A DNA stretch of 64,000 nt from Streptomyces griseus subsp. griseus (GTDB lineage: Bacteria; Actinomycetota; Actinomycetes; Streptomycetales; Streptomycetaceae), in the NCBI RefSeq assembly GCF_003610995.1, contig NZ_CP032543.1:7068001-7132000 (forward strand), read 5' to 3'. Positions within the stretch are counted from its first letter, which is position 1. The number at the start of each line of letters is the position of its first letter. A program made the position numbers and the translations under genes. Positions 50,176-59,480 of this stretch are shown here, in pieces. The notes under the pieces were generated by a model that had not been told where the DNA came from, did not search any database, and saw only the letters and a program-made list of their open reading frames with translations.

Positions 50176-51317
50176 CGACGACGAGCACACCTCCGACGAC
50201 CGCCCCGGCCGCCGGAGCCCCGGCCGGACCGCCGGACCGACCGTTCCTCACCCGCTTCCGGACCCCCGCCGCGTTCCTGCTCGGCGCGGTGCTGCTGGTG
50301 GGCGTCGCCCCGCTGGTCCTGTCGGACTTCCGGCTCGGGCTGCTGGCCAAGTACCTCTGCTACGGGATCGTCGCGGTCGGCGTCAGCCTCGCCTGGGGCC
50401 GGGGCGGGCTGCTGGTGCTCGGGCAGGGCGTGTTCTTCGGCCTCGGCGGCTACGCCATGGCCATGCACCTCAAACTCGCCGACGCGGCGGCGACCGGCGA
50501 GACCCTGCCGGACTTCATGCTGCTGTACGGCACCGAGGGCGGGCTGCCCTGGTGGTGGCAGCCGTTCGCCCATCCGGCGTTCGCGCTGGCCATGACGGTG
50601 CTGCTGCCGATGGCCGTCGCCGCGCTGCTCGGCGTGCTCGTCTTCCGCCGCCGGGTGAAGGGCGCGTACTTCGCCATCCTCAGCCAGGCGCTGGCGGCCG
50701 CCCTGGCGATCTGGCTGGTCGGTCAGCAGGCCACCACGGGCGGCACCAACGGCCTCACCGACTTCCAGGGCTTCCTCGGCTACGACCTGAACGACCCGGT
50801 CAACCAGCGGATGGTGTACGTCATCATCGCGGTCGCCCTACTGCTCCTGATGGCCGGCGCCCGGCAGCTGTTCGTCAGCCGTTACGGCGAACTCCTGATC
50901 GCCGTACGGGACTCCGAGGAACGGGTGCGCTTCCTCGGCTACAACCCGGCCGATGTCAAGCTCGTGGCGTACGTCGTCCCGGCCGGCATGGCGGGTCTGG
51001 CGGGGGCGCTCTTCGTGCCGGCGGTGGGGATCATCTCCCCGGCGCTGATCGGGGTCGTGCCGTCCATCGGCTTCGTCATCGGCGCGGCCGTCGGCGGACG
51101 GGCGTCGCTGGTGGGCGCGGTCCTCGGGGCGATCGCGGTGGCCTGGGCGCAGAGCACGCTCTCCGACGCGTGGCCGGCCGGGTGGACGTACCTCCAGGGC
51201 CTGCTGTTCGTCGTCGCCGTCGGCTTCCTGCCCGGCGGGCTGGCCTCGCTGCGAACGGTGCTGCGCCGACGGCGGACCGCCGACCGCGTCACGACGACGA
51301 AGGGAGTGACCACATGA
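50172..51317 (+). CDS. urtC: Urea ABC transporter permease UrtC
   Basis: A 381-residue permease of the LivM type with a Thr/Pro/Ala-rich cytoplasmic N-terminus. Hallmarks are YLCYGIVAVGVSLAWGRGGL, LGQGVFFGLGGYAMAMHLKL, TGGTNGLTDFQGFLGYDLND and YGELLIAVRDSEERVRFLGY. The ATG at 50172 overlaps the urtB stop; its own stop overlaps urtD. Confidence 0.95.
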   Translation: MTTTSTPPTTAPAAGAPAGPPDRPFLTRFRTPAAFLLGAVLLVGVAPLVLSDFRLGLLAKYLCYGIVAVGVSLAWGRGGLLVLGQGVFFGLGGYAMAMHLKLADAAATGETLPDFMLLYGTEGGLPWWWQPFAHPAFALAMTVLLPMAVAALLGVLVFRRRVKGAYFAILSQALAAALAIWLVGQQATTGGTNGLTDFQGFLGYDLNDPVNQRMVYVIIAVALLLLMAGARQLFVSRYGELLIAVRDSEERVRFLGYNPADVKLVAYVVPAGMAGLAGALFVPAVGIISPALIGVVPSIGFVIGAAVGGRASLVGAVLGAIAVAWAQSTLSDAWPAGWTYLQGLLFVVAVGFLPGGLASLRTVLRRRRTADRVTTTKGVTT

Positions 51318-52099
51318 GCGGCGAGGGACTGACCGTCCGCGACCTGCGGGTGACGTTCGACGGGGGCGTCAGCGCTGTCGACGGCGTCGACCTGGACATC
51401 AGCCCGGGGGACCTGCGCTTCCTGATCGGGCCGAACGGCGCGGGCAAGACGACCCTGGTCGACGCGGTCACCGGCCTGGTCCGGGCCACCGGATCGATCC
51501 GCTTCGGCGGTGAGGAGATCATCGGCGAGCCCGTGCACCGCATCGTCCGCCGGGGCATCGGCCGCACCTTCCAGACGGCGACCGTCTTCGAGCAGCTGAC
51601 CGTGGAGCAGAACCTCGACATCGCCGCGGGGGCCGGGCGCAGCGCGCTGACCCTGCTCCGGCGGCGGAAACACGTCCCCGATGCGGTGGGGAGGGCGCTG
51701 GAGACCACCGGCCTGACCGCGCTCCGCCACCGCCCCGCCGGGGCGCTGGCCCACGGCCAGAAGCAGAGCCTGGAGATCGGCATGCTCCTCGTCCAGGACG
51801 TGAAGCTCCTGCTCCTCGACGAGCCCGTCGCCGGGATGAGCCACGACGAGCGCGAGTCCACCGGCGCGCTGCTCCGGCGGATCAGCGACGACCGCACCGT
51901 CGTCGTCATCGAGCACGACATGGACTTCATGCGCTCCTTCGCCCGCAGCGTCAGCGTCCTGCACGCGGGCAAGGTGCTCAGCGAGGGGACGGTCGCCGAG
52001 GTCCAGGCCGATGGCAAGGTCCAGGAGGTCTACCTCGGCCGCGCCTCCGAACCCGAGCCGTCGCCGACCGCCCCCGTACCCGTCAGCGAAGAGGTGTGA
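51314..52099 (+). CDS. urtD: Urea ABC transporter ATPase UrtD
   Basis: A 261-residue LivG-type ATPase: Walker A GPNGAGKTT, GIGRTFQTATVFEQLTVEQN, a signature of the LAHGQKQSLEIGM form usual in this subgroup, Walker B LLLLDEPVAGM and the switch His in VIEHDMDFM. A Glu/Pro-rich tail follows the domain. Overlaps neighbours by 4 bases on both sides. Confidence 0.95.
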   Translation: MSGEGLTVRDLRVTFDGGVSAVDGVDLDISPGDLRFLIGPNGAGKTTLVDAVTGLVRATGSIRFGGEEIIGEPVHRIVRRGIGRTFQTATVFEQLTVEQNLDIAAGAGRSALTLLRRRKHVPDAVGRALETTGLTALRHRPAGALAHGQKQSLEIGMLLVQDVKLLLLDEPVAGMSHDERESTGALLRRISDDRTVVVIEHDMDFMRSFARSVSVLHAGKVLSEGTVAEVQADGKVQEVYLGRASEPEPSPTAPVPVSEEV

Positions 52100-52803
52100 C
52101 CGCCGTGCTGGAGATCAACGACGTCCACGCCGGCTACGACCGCACGACCGTCCTGCACGGCGTGACCGTAGAGGTGCCGAGCGACGGCGTCGCCGCCGTC
52201 CTCGGGCACAACGGCGCCGGCAAGAGCACCCTCCTGCGCACCGCCATGGGCCTCATCAGGCCGGCTCGCGGGAGCGTGCACCTCGACGGCGAGGACATCA
52301 CCCGTCTGGCCCCCCACCAGCGGGTCGCCCGCGGAATGGCGTACGTCCCCCAGGGCCAGCAGTCCTTCCCCCACCTGACCACCGCCGAGAACCTCCGGCT
52401 CGTCGCCGACGGCTCCCCGCGCGGCGGCGGCCGCGACGCCATCGCCGAGGCCCTCGACCTCTTCCCCGTACTCCGCGAACTCGCCCACCGCCGGGCCGGT
52501 CTCCTCTCCGGCGGCCAGCGCCAGCAACTCGCCATCGCCCGCGCCCTCGTCACCCGTCCCCGGCTCCTCCTCCTCGACGAACCGACCGAGGGCATCCAGC
52601 CCTCCGTCGTCGCCGAGATCGAGACCACGATCCTCTCCCTGGCCGCGCGCGGCGGTCTCCGCGTCCTCCTGGTCGAACAGCACGTCGGCTTCGCCATGCG
52701 GGCAGCGGACCGCTACTACGTCCTGGAGGCGGGCCGCGTCACATCGTCGGGGGATGGGGGAGCCGGTGCGGAGCGGACGGTCCGGGAGGCGCTGAGCGTG
52801 TGA
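52096..52803 (+). CDS. urtE: Urea ABC transporter ATPase UrtE
   Basis: A 235-residue LivF-type ATPase: Walker A GHNGAGKST, MAYVPQGQQSFPHLTTAENL, signature LSGGQRQQL, Walker B LLLLDEPTEGIQPS and VEQHVGFAM. It completes the urtABCDE set. The GTG start overlaps the urtD stop. Urease genes are not nearby, so imported urea must be hydrolysed by enzymes encoded elsewhere. Confidence 0.95.
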   Translation: MTAVLEINDVHAGYDRTTVLHGVTVEVPSDGVAAVLGHNGAGKSTLLRTAMGLIRPARGSVHLDGEDITRLAPHQRVARGMAYVPQGQQSFPHLTTAENLRLVADGSPRGGGRDAIAEALDLFPVLRELAHRRAGLLSGGQRQQLAIARALVTRPRLLLLDEPTEGIQPSVVAEIETTILSLAARGGLRVLLVEQHVGFAMRAADRYYVLEAGRVTSSGDGGAGAERTVREALSV

Positions 52804-52951
52804 GGGGCCGGCCGGGGCGTTCGCCGCGGCCGCCCAGGGCGAGGGCGGCGGGACCTCCCCGAGGCCGCGGGAGCGCTGAGCAGAGGCCCGAACACCCCCG
52901 GACGGACGAACAACACGGGCGGCGGTCCCTCGCCCGCGCTGGAATGGGCGG

Positions 52952-53635
52952 GTGACGGCACCCCCGGACGACTGCCTCGCGCGCAACGAGTGGATCTGCG
53001 GCGCCTACCTCTCCAGCCGCCGGGAGATCCTCTGGGACGCTGCCCTCCAGCATCTGCAGCTGACCGTGCTCGCCGTGCTCATCGGGCTCGCCCTCGCCGT
53101 TCCGCTGGCCCTCGCGGCCCGCCGCTGGCGGTGGGCGGCCGGTCCCGTGCTGGGTCTGACGACGATCCTCTACACGATCCCGTCGCTGGCGATGTTCTCG
53201 CTGCTGCTGCCGGTGTACGGGCTCTCCGCCGCGCTGGTCGTCACCGGCCTCGTCCTCTACTCGCTGACCCTGCTCGTCCGCAACATCCTCGCCGGGCTCC
53301 GGGCCGTCCCCGAGGAGACCCGGCAGGCCGCACGCGGCATGGGGTACGGGCCGCTGCGCCTGCTGCTCGCGGTGGAGCTGCCGCTCGCCCTGCCCGCCGC
53401 GATGGCCGGACTGCGGATCGCCACCGTCTCCGCCGTCTCGCTCGTCACCGTGGGCGCGATCGTCGGCTACGGCGGCCTCGGCAACCTCATCTACTCCGGG
53501 ATGAACACCTACTTCAAGGCCCAGGTCCTGACCGCCTCCGTGCTCTGCGTCGTCATCGCCGTCGCCGCCGACCTGCTCCTCCTCGGAGCGCAGCGGCTGC
53601 TCACCCCCTGGACGCGGCGGGGGAACGAGTCATGA
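52952..53635 (+). CDS. Betaine/choline-type ABC transporter permease (OpuCB-like) 1
   Basis: A 227-residue permease of the ProW/OpuCB family: LQLTVLAVLIGLALAVPLAL, TTILYTIPSLAMFSLLLPVY and the coupling loop RQAARGMGYGPLRLLLAVEL. It pairs with the following permease to import glycine betaine, choline, carnitine or similar osmoprotectants. It begins with GTG at 52952 and ends in an ATGA overlap. It could be co-transcribed with urtE, 148 bases upstream, but a separate promoter is more likely. Confidence 0.92.
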   Translation: MTAPPDDCLARNEWICGAYLSSRREILWDAALQHLQLTVLAVLIGLALAVPLALAARRWRWAAGPVLGLTTILYTIPSLAMFSLLLPVYGLSAALVVTGLVLYSLTLLVRNILAGLRAVPEETRQAARGMGYGPLRLLLAVELPLALPAAMAGLRIATVSAVSLVTVGAIVGYGGLGNLIYSGMNTYFKAQVLTASVLCVVIAVAADLLLLGAQRLLTPWTRRGNES

Positions 53636-54303
53636 AGACGCTCTCCGACACCTGGTCCTGGCTCACCACCGCCACCCACTGGTCCGGCCCCGACGGCATC
53701 GGGAACCGGCTCGGCGAACACCTCTACCTCACCGTCGTCTGCCTGCTGATCAGCTGCCTGATCGCGCTGCCCGTCGCCCTGGTCCTCGGTCACCTCGGCA
53801 AGGGCGGCGCGCTCGCCGTCAACATCTCCAACATCGGCCGGGCGGTCCCCACCTTCGCCGTGCTCGTCCTGCTGCTGCTCACCCCCGTGGGCACGTACGG
53901 CCAGTGGTCGACGATCATCGCGCTCGTCCTGTTCGCCGTGCCTCCGCTGCTCACCAACGCGTACGTCGGGATGCGCGAGGTGGACCGGGACGTGGTGCGG
54001 GCCGCCCGGGGGATGGGCATGACCGGCCGCCAGCTGCTGTGGAGCGTGGAGCTGCCGCTGGCCCTCCCGCTGATCCTCACCGGGGTGCGGATCGCCGCCG
54101 TGCAGCTGGTCGCCACCGCCACCCTCGCCGCCCTGGCCGGAGGCGGCGGGCTGGGCCGGATCATCACCGCCGGGTTCAACCTCGCCTCCACCCCGCAGGT
54201 GGTCGCCGGGGCGATCCTGGTGGCGGTCTTCGCCCTCCTCGTCGAGAGCCTCTTCGAGGCGGGGCAGCGGATCGCGCCCGGCCGGGGGAGGGAGGCCGCA
54301 TGA
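53632..54303 (+). CDS. Betaine/choline-type ABC transporter permease (OpuCD-like) 2
   Basis: A 223-residue permease, partner of the previous one: LTVVCLLISCLIALPVALVL, NIGRAVPTFAVLVLLLLTPV and the coupling loop VRAARGMGMTGRQLLWSVEL, then AALAGGGGLGRIITAGFN. Starts on an ATG overlapping the previous stop and overlaps the binding-protein gene by 4 bases. Confidence 0.93.
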   Translation: MKTLSDTWSWLTTATHWSGPDGIGNRLGEHLYLTVVCLLISCLIALPVALVLGHLGKGGALAVNISNIGRAVPTFAVLVLLLLTPVGTYGQWSTIIALVLFAVPPLLTNAYVGMREVDRDVVRAARGMGMTGRQLLWSVELPLALPLILTGVRIAAVQLVATATLAALAGGGGLGRIITAGFNLASTPQVVAGAILVAVFALLVESLFEAGQRIAPGRGREAA

Positions 54304-55250
54304 ACCGGGCCCGCCGGACCCTCGCCGCGCTGGTGCTGCTCGCCGTCACCGCCTGCACCACCGGCCCCAGCCTGGAGAACCAGGGCGAGGTGACCGCGCC
54401 ACCCGGCGACAGCAAGGAACTGACCATCGGCTCGGCCGGATTCACCGAGAGCGACCTGCTGGCCCAGATGTACGCCCTGCTCCTGGAGCGCGCCGGATAC
54501 TCCGCCGACATCATCTCCGTCACCAATCGGGAGATCTACGAACCCGCCCTGGAGAGCGGTCAGATCGACGTCGTCCCGGAGTACGCGGCGACCTTCGCCG
54601 ACTGGCTGAACGCCAAGGCCAACGGCGCCGACGCGGCCCCCGTCGGATCGCCCGACCTCGCCGCCACCATGAAGGCGCTGCGCGCGCTCGCCGCCCCGCG
54701 CGGGCTCATGGTGCTGGACCCCGGCCGGGCCGTCGACCAGAACGCCTTCGCGGTCGCCGCCTCCTACGCGAAGGAGCACGGCCTGAAGACCCTCAGCGAC
54801 CTCGGCCGGGCGAAGCTCCCGGTCCGCCTCGCGGCGGGCGACGAATGCGTGCAGCGGCCCTACTGCGCACCCGGGCTGAAGAGGACGTACGGCATCGACA
54901 TCGTCGCCGTCGACCCGAAGGGCGTCGGCACCACCCAGGCGAAACAGGCCGTCCAGAACGGTCAGGACCAGATGGTGCTGACCACCACCACCGACGCCAC
55001 CCTCGACCAGTTCGGACTGGTCCTGCTGGCGGACGACAGGAAGCTCCAGAACGCCGACTACGTGGTCCCCGTCGTCAACCGCGCCCGTGCGGGCAGCGCA
55101 GGCGTACGGGACGCCCTCGGCCGGCTCAACACCGTCCTGACCACGGCCGACCTGGCGTCCATGAACGAACAGGTCGACAGCTGGCGCAGGCTCCCCGAGG
55201 ACGTCGCACGCACCTACCTGGAGTCGAAGAGGCTCATCCCGAAGGGGTGA
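54300..55250 (+). CDS. Betaine/choline-type substrate-binding lipoprotein (OpuCC/ProX-like)
   Basis: A 316-residue binding lipoprotein: lipobox AVTAC, LTIGSAGFTESDLLAQMYAL, ISVTNREIYEPALESGQIDV and VVPEYAATFADWLNAK, all typical of the OpuAC-like family for quaternary amines. The stop at 55250 lies inside the 3' end of the opposing hemerythrin gene (overlap of 37 bases). Confidence 0.93.
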   Translation: MNRARRTLAALVLLAVTACTTGPSLENQGEVTAPPGDSKELTIGSAGFTESDLLAQMYALLLERAGYSADIISVTNREIYEPALESGQIDVVPEYAATFADWLNAKANGADAAPVGSPDLAATMKALRALAAPRGLMVLDPGRAVDQNAFAVAASYAKEHGLKTLSDLGRAKLPVRLAAGDECVQRPYCAPGLKRTYGIDIVAVDPKGVGTTQAKQAVQNGQDQMVLTTTTDATLDQFGLVLLADDRKLQNADYVVPVVNRARAGSAGVRDALGRLNTVLTTADLASMNEQVDSWRRLPEDVARTYLESKRLIPKG

Positions 55251-55774
55251 GCCCTCAAGGGCGCGGCGGCCATGGCACATCCGCCGGCAGCGGCAGGATC
55301 GGCCTCCTCGTAGTCGAAGTGGGAAGTCAACCGCTGCGTCATACGCATCAGTTCGGCGTGGAAGCGGTCCGGCTGGGCGATGGAGATGCCGGCCAGGAGT
55401 GCCGCGAGCGCCGACTGCACGGCCGCGATGGACCGGTGCTCGTCCCGGAGCCGGTCGAAGAGGTGCCGGTGGTGCGGGTGGTACCCCTCCGTCACCGGGA
55501 ACACCGGGCCGTCCTCGCTCGTGTGGTGGAACTCCAGCGCCTGGCAGAACGCCAGGCAGCGTTGCCGGATCTGGAGGCCGAGACCGGGCGGGGGCGGTGC
55601 GCCCGCACCCCGGTGGGCGGCGCGGGCGGCGAAGTGTGCCCCCGTCTCCGCGTGGGCCTGGGCCAGTTGGCGGCGCAGCCAGGTGTGCACATCGGTGAGC
55701 TGGCCGGCCGGCGAGGTGATCGTGGGGGCCGGTTCCCGTGGGTCGGGGAGCCGCAGGACCACGACCGCCGCCAT
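55214..55774 (-). CDS. Hemerythrin-like (HHE) iron-binding protein
   Basis: A 186-residue four-helix protein with hemerythrin-type His/Glu ligands: DVHTWLRRQLAQAHAETGAH, LEFHHTSEDGPVFPVTEGYH, LRDEHRSIAAVQSAL and TSHFDYEE. Such domains hold a non-haem di-iron centre and sense or carry oxygen or nitric oxide. The C-terminal tail has LFDSR. No partner gene is evident. Confidence 0.88.
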   Translation of the reverse strand: MAAVVVLRLPDPREPAPTITSPAGQLTDVHTWLRRQLAQAHAETGAHFAARAAHRGAGAPPPPGLGLQIRQRCLAFCQALEFHHTSEDGPVFPVTEGYHPHHRHLFDRLRDEHRSIAAVQSALAALLAGISIAQPDRFHAELMRMTQRLTSHFDYEEADPAAAGGCAMAAAPLRAHPFGMSLFDSR

Positions 55775-55875
55775 CTGGTCGTCGCCGGGCTGCTGGTCCG
55801 CCCCCGGGACGGCAGCAGCTACCGGCGCGGCAGGTGACCTCCCGGCCCTGCGGCCCGGGCTGAGATCCTGTCATC

Positions 55876-56079
55876 ATGGGGATTTGGCGTAAGGCGTGCC
55901 TGCGCTGCACGAAGCGGGGGCGGCTGCGGGGCGGAGTGTGCCGCCGGTGCCGGTCGAAGCGGCACAGGGCCGACGCGGTCGACACCGGTACCGATGTCGT
56001 GGCGGCCGCGGTGGAGGCCGGTGCGTTGGCGGCGGTGGGGCGGGTGTTCGGCGTGATCGCCCGCGCGCTGTTCAACTGA
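55876..56079 (+). CDS. Small zinc-ribbon-like protein with hydrophobic C-terminus
   Basis: A 67-residue protein: MGIWRKACLRCTKRGRLRGG, then VCRRCRSKRHRADAV, giving two CxxC motifs 10 residues apart, and a hydrophobic Ala/Val-rich end (VAAAVEAGALAAVGRVFGVI). The CxxC pairs suggest a small treble-clef or ribbon binding zinc; the tail could be a membrane anchor. There is no good ribosome site before the ATG. I do not recognise the family. Confidence 0.5.
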   Translation: MGIWRKACLRCTKRGRLRGGVCRRCRSKRHRADAVDTGTDVVAAAVEAGALAAVGRVFGVIARALFN

Positions 56080-56128
56080 CCTTCCGCACAAGGGGTTCAC
56101 CGAGGGCGACCGGCCGGCCGCGTGTCCC

Positions 56129-57292
56129 TCACGCGTCCGCCACCGAGTCGAAGTCGACCTCTTCACGCCCCACGCCCTGCGCGTCCGCGTCCACCGACCG
56201 GCGCAGCGCCTCATGGAGCTTCGCGGGCGTCAGGACCCCGAGGAACCGGGCCCCGTCCAGCACCGCCACCCACCCCGCGTCGTGCTGGAGCATCTCGCTG
56301 AACGCCTGCTTCAGCGGGGCCCCGACCGGCACCCACGCCTCCATCCGGCGGGCCAGAGCGCCCACCGTCCCGCGCTCTCCGGCACTCCGCAGAGCCACCG
56401 CCGACACCCAGCCGTGCAGCTCGCCCGTCCCGTTCAGCACCACGGCCCACCGGGCCCCCGCCGCCCGCAGCCGCTCCGCCGCCACCGCCGCCGGCTCGTC
56501 CAGCCGGGCCACCGGCGGCTCCTCCAGGTCCTCCGCCTCGATCGCCGTCACCGACAGCCGCTTCAACCCCCGGTCGGAGCCAACGAACTGGGCCACATAC
56601 GGGGTCGCCGGGGTGCCGAGCACGGCGGCCGGGGTGTCGAGCTGTTCGATGCGCCCCTCCCCGTACACCGCGATCCGGTCACCCATCCGCACCGCTTCCT
56701 CGATGTCGTGCGTGACCATCAGGACCGTCTTGCGCACCCGTTCCTGGAGGGCCAGGAACTCGTTCTGCAGCCGCTCGCGCACCACCGGGTCCACCGCCCC
56801 GAACGGCTCGTCCATCAGCAGCACCGGCGGATCCGCCGCCAGCGCCCGCGCCACGCCGACCCGCTGGCGCTGGCCGCCGGAGAGCTGCGACGGATAGCGC
56901 GAGCCGTACGTCTTCGGGTCCAGGCCCACCAGGTCCAGCAGCTCCGCCGCCCGCTCCCGGGCCCGCCCACGCTTCCAGCCGACCAGCGCGGGGACGGTCG
57001 CGGTGTTGTCCAGGACCGTGCGGTGCGGGAAGAGGCCGACCTGCTGGATCACATAGCCGATCCGGCGGCGCAGCTTCACCGGGTCGATCCCGGCGATGTC
57101 CTCGCCGCCCACCAGGATCCGGCCCGACGTCGGCTCGATCAGCCGGTTCACCATCATCATCGTGGTCGTCTTGCCGCAGCCCGACGGTCCGACCAGCGTC
57201 ACCAGCTCACCCTCCGCCACCTCGAAGGAGAGCCCGTCGACCGCCGTCGTTCCGTCCGGGTAGACCTTGCCGACCTGCTCGAACCGGATCAT
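56129..57292 (-). CDS. Betaine/choline-type ABC transporter ATPase with CBS domains (OpuCA-like)
   Basis: A 387-residue ATPase: MIRFEQVGKVYPDGTTAVDG, Walker A GPSGCGKTT, VIQQVGLFPHRTVLDNTATV, signature LSGGQRQRV, Walker B LLMDEPFGAVDP and MVTHDIEEAVRMGDR. The C-terminal third carries two CBS-like modules (ARWAVVLNGTGELHGWVS; AGWVAVLDGARFLGVLT), which in OpuA-type systems sense ionic strength or nucleotides. It should serve the permeases at 52952-54303, although it is encoded separately on the opposite strand. Confidence 0.93.
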   Translation of the reverse strand: MIRFEQVGKVYPDGTTAVDGLSFEVAEGELVTLVGPSGCGKTTTMMMVNRLIEPTSGRILVGGEDIAGIDPVKLRRRIGYVIQQVGLFPHRTVLDNTATVPALVGWKRGRARERAAELLDLVGLDPKTYGSRYPSQLSGGQRQRVGVARALAADPPVLLMDEPFGAVDPVVRERLQNEFLALQERVRKTVLMVTHDIEEAVRMGDRIAVYGEGRIEQLDTPAAVLGTPATPYVAQFVGSDRGLKRLSVTAIEAEDLEEPPVARLDEPAAVAAERLRAAGARWAVVLNGTGELHGWVSAVALRSAGERGTVGALARRMEAWVPVGAPLKQAFSEMLQHDAGWVAVLDGARFLGVLTPAKLHEALRRSVDADAQGVGREEVDFDSVADA

Positions 57293-57419
57293 GTCTGCAC
57301 GCTAGGAGCAGCCCGGGCGCGGCGCACACGGGCCGGGACTGTCCGGGTCACCCGCCCCTGCGCCGATGCCGGTGGACCGTGTGCTGAACTGGCCCCGACC
57401 CCCGACACAGGAGCACCCC

Positions 57420-58714
57420 GTGACCAGCTACCGCCAGCCCGGCGTCGTCCTCACCGACCGGCGTTTCACCGTCCCCCTCGACCACAGCGACCCCGGCGGC
57501 GAGCAGATCGAGGTGTACGGGCGCGAGGCCGTGGCCGCCGGGCGCGCGGGGAGGAGCTGCCCTGGCTGCTCTACCTGGAGGGCGGCCCGGGCTTCGGCGC
57601 CCGCCGGTTCACCGGTACGGAGGCCTGGCTCGGCCGGGCCCTGCGCGAGTTCCGGGTGCTCCTCCTCGACCAGCGCGGCACCGGCCTGTCCACCCCCGCC
57701 AGCCGGCAGACCCTGCCCCTGCGCGGTGGCCCGCGCGAACAGGCCGACCACCTCGCGCACTTCCGCTCCGACGCCATCGTCCGGGACTGCGAGCTGATCC
57801 GTCGGCACGTCACCGGGGGTGCCCCCTGGACGGTGCTCGGCCAGTCCTTCGGCGGGTTCTGCGCGGTCCGCTATCTCTCCTCGGCGCCCGAAGGGCTCGC
57901 GGCGGTCCTCATCACCGGCGGGCTGCCCTCGCTGGACGCCCACGCGGACGACGTCTACCGGGCCGCGTACCCGCGTGTCGAACGGAAGGTCGCCGCGCAC
58001 TACGCCCGCTACCCGCAGGACGTCGACCGGGCCCGGGCCATCGCCGCGTACCTGGCCGAACACCGCCCCGAGAGCGCCGGCCACCGGCTGACCCCCGAAC
58101 TCTTCCAGTCGCTCGGCATCCTGCTCGGTACCGGAAGCGGCAGCCACCAGCTCCACTACCTGCTGGAGAACGCGTTCGTCCGCACCCCCCACGGCACCGA
58201 ACTCTCCGACACCTTCCAGGAGGGACTGCGCTCCGCCACCTCCTTCGCCGGGCACCCGCTCTACGCCCTGCTCCACGAGGCGATCTACGCCCAGGGGGAG
58301 CGCCCCACCGCCTGGGCCGCCGACCGCGTACGCGCCGAGTTCCCGCGGTTCGACTCCGCTGCGGCCCTGGCGGGCGAGGGGCCGCTCCTCTTCACCGGGG
58401 AGACCATCCACCCCTGGCACTTCGACGTCGACCCGGCGCTGCGCCCGCTCCGCGAGACCGCCGAACTCCTCGCGCGGCGCACCGACTGGCCCGTCCTCTA
58501 CGACCCCGCGCGGCTCGCCGCCAACGAGGTGCCCGTCGCCGCCGCCGTCTACCACGACGACATGTACGTGGACACCGAGCACTCGCTGCGCACGGCCGCC
58601 GCGATCCGGGGGCTCCGCACCTGGGTGACCAACGAGTACGAGCACGACGGGGTTCGCGCCGGCGGACCGCGCGTCCTCGACCGGCTGCTGGCGCTGGTCA
58701 GGGGCGAGGCCTGA
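57420..58714 (+). CDS. Proline iminopeptidase-like alpha/beta hydrolase (S33), apparent frameshift
   Basis: The GTG at 57420 starts MTSYRQPGVVLTDRRF and the frame reaches EVYGREAVAAGRAG. The protein then continues in another frame from EELPWLLYLEGGPGFGARRF. The junction is the four-G run at about 57549-57553; five G would restore one frame of about 431 residues. The rest shows LLLDQRGTGLSTP, the nucleophile Ser in GQSFGGFCAV and the His in TNEYEHDGV, typical of prolyl aminopeptidases that remove N-terminal proline. Either a sequence error or an inactivated gene. Confidence 0.82.
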
Positions 58715-58732
58715 CCGGCGGCGCGGCGGACG

Positions 58733-59305
58733 TCAGCGCTGGAGCGCCTCCAGCGTGGCGTCCAGGTCCGTGGTGGAGCGCGCGGCCCGGTTGTACGGGA
58801 GCTTCGACAGGGCCGAGGCCATGCCGCAGGTGTTGGTGACGGCCGAGAAGACCAGGCCCGAGCCGATACCGGCGGAGAGCCAGCGGGCGGCCGGGAAGCG
58901 GATGCCCGCCACCAGACCGGTGACCACCAGCGAACCGGCCGCGAGCCGCACCTGGCGCTCCATGGGCCAGACGGCGCGGGCGCCCTCGGGGCGGTCCAGG
59001 CCGCGGCCGTCACCCTCCCAGGCTGACGTGCCGCCGGCCAGCGTGGCGGCCTCGATGTCGGCGCCCGCGAGGATCTCGCAGGCGCGGGTGGAGCGGACCC
59101 CGGAGGCGCACACCACCAGCAGCGACCCCCGGGCGGAGGCGGACTTGAGGGCGGGCAGGGTGTCGGGCAGCTTGTCCAGCGGGATGTTCAGCGCGCCGGG
59201 TACATGGCCCGCGGCGTACTCGCCGGGAGCCCGCACATCGATCACGGTGAACTCCTCCAGACGGGCTGCGGCCTGAGCGGGGGAGAGGGATGCGGGGCTG
59301 GTCAC
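58733..59305 (-). CDS. Rhodanese with C-terminal membrane domain (YgaP-like)
   Basis: A 190-residue protein: a rhodanese domain (FTVIDVRAPGEYAAGHVPGA, active Cys in LLVVCASGVRST, LAGGTSAWEGDG) followed by a two-helix membrane domain (ERQVRLAAGSLVVTGLVAGI, then AGIGSGLVFSAVTNTCGMAS). This is the YgaP arrangement, a membrane-bound sulfurtransferase. The GTG at 59305 is preceded by AAGGA; the longer frame upstream has no support. Acceptor of the sulfane sulfur is unknown. Confidence 0.9.
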   Translation of the reverse strand: MTSPASLSPAQAAARLEEFTVIDVRAPGEYAAGHVPGALNIPLDKLPDTLPALKSASARGSLLVVCASGVRSTRACEILAGADIEAATLAGGTSAWEGDGRGLDRPEGARAVWPMERQVRLAAGSLVVTGLVAGIRFPAARWLSAGIGSGLVFSAVTNTCGMASALSKLPYNRAARSTTDLDATLEALQR

Positions 59306-59480
59306 GGGCAGGTTCCTTTCGGCGACCGGGGCGGGGCGGCGGGAGGGCTGGGACTCTACACGTGTCCCCAGCGGCGGCTGTACGTGCTTCCAGCACCGTA
59401 CGGCCCGCCCGCATTCCCCTCGCCTACCCGGATACCCGCCGGTCACGGCTCCCCCGCGGGATCGTCGGTAGCCTGCGGAT

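Noticed and set aside
53790..56075. Minus-strand open frame of about 760 codons
   Set aside because: Runs antisense to the betaine transporter genes and has no recognisable domain; only the hemerythrin on that strand is supported.
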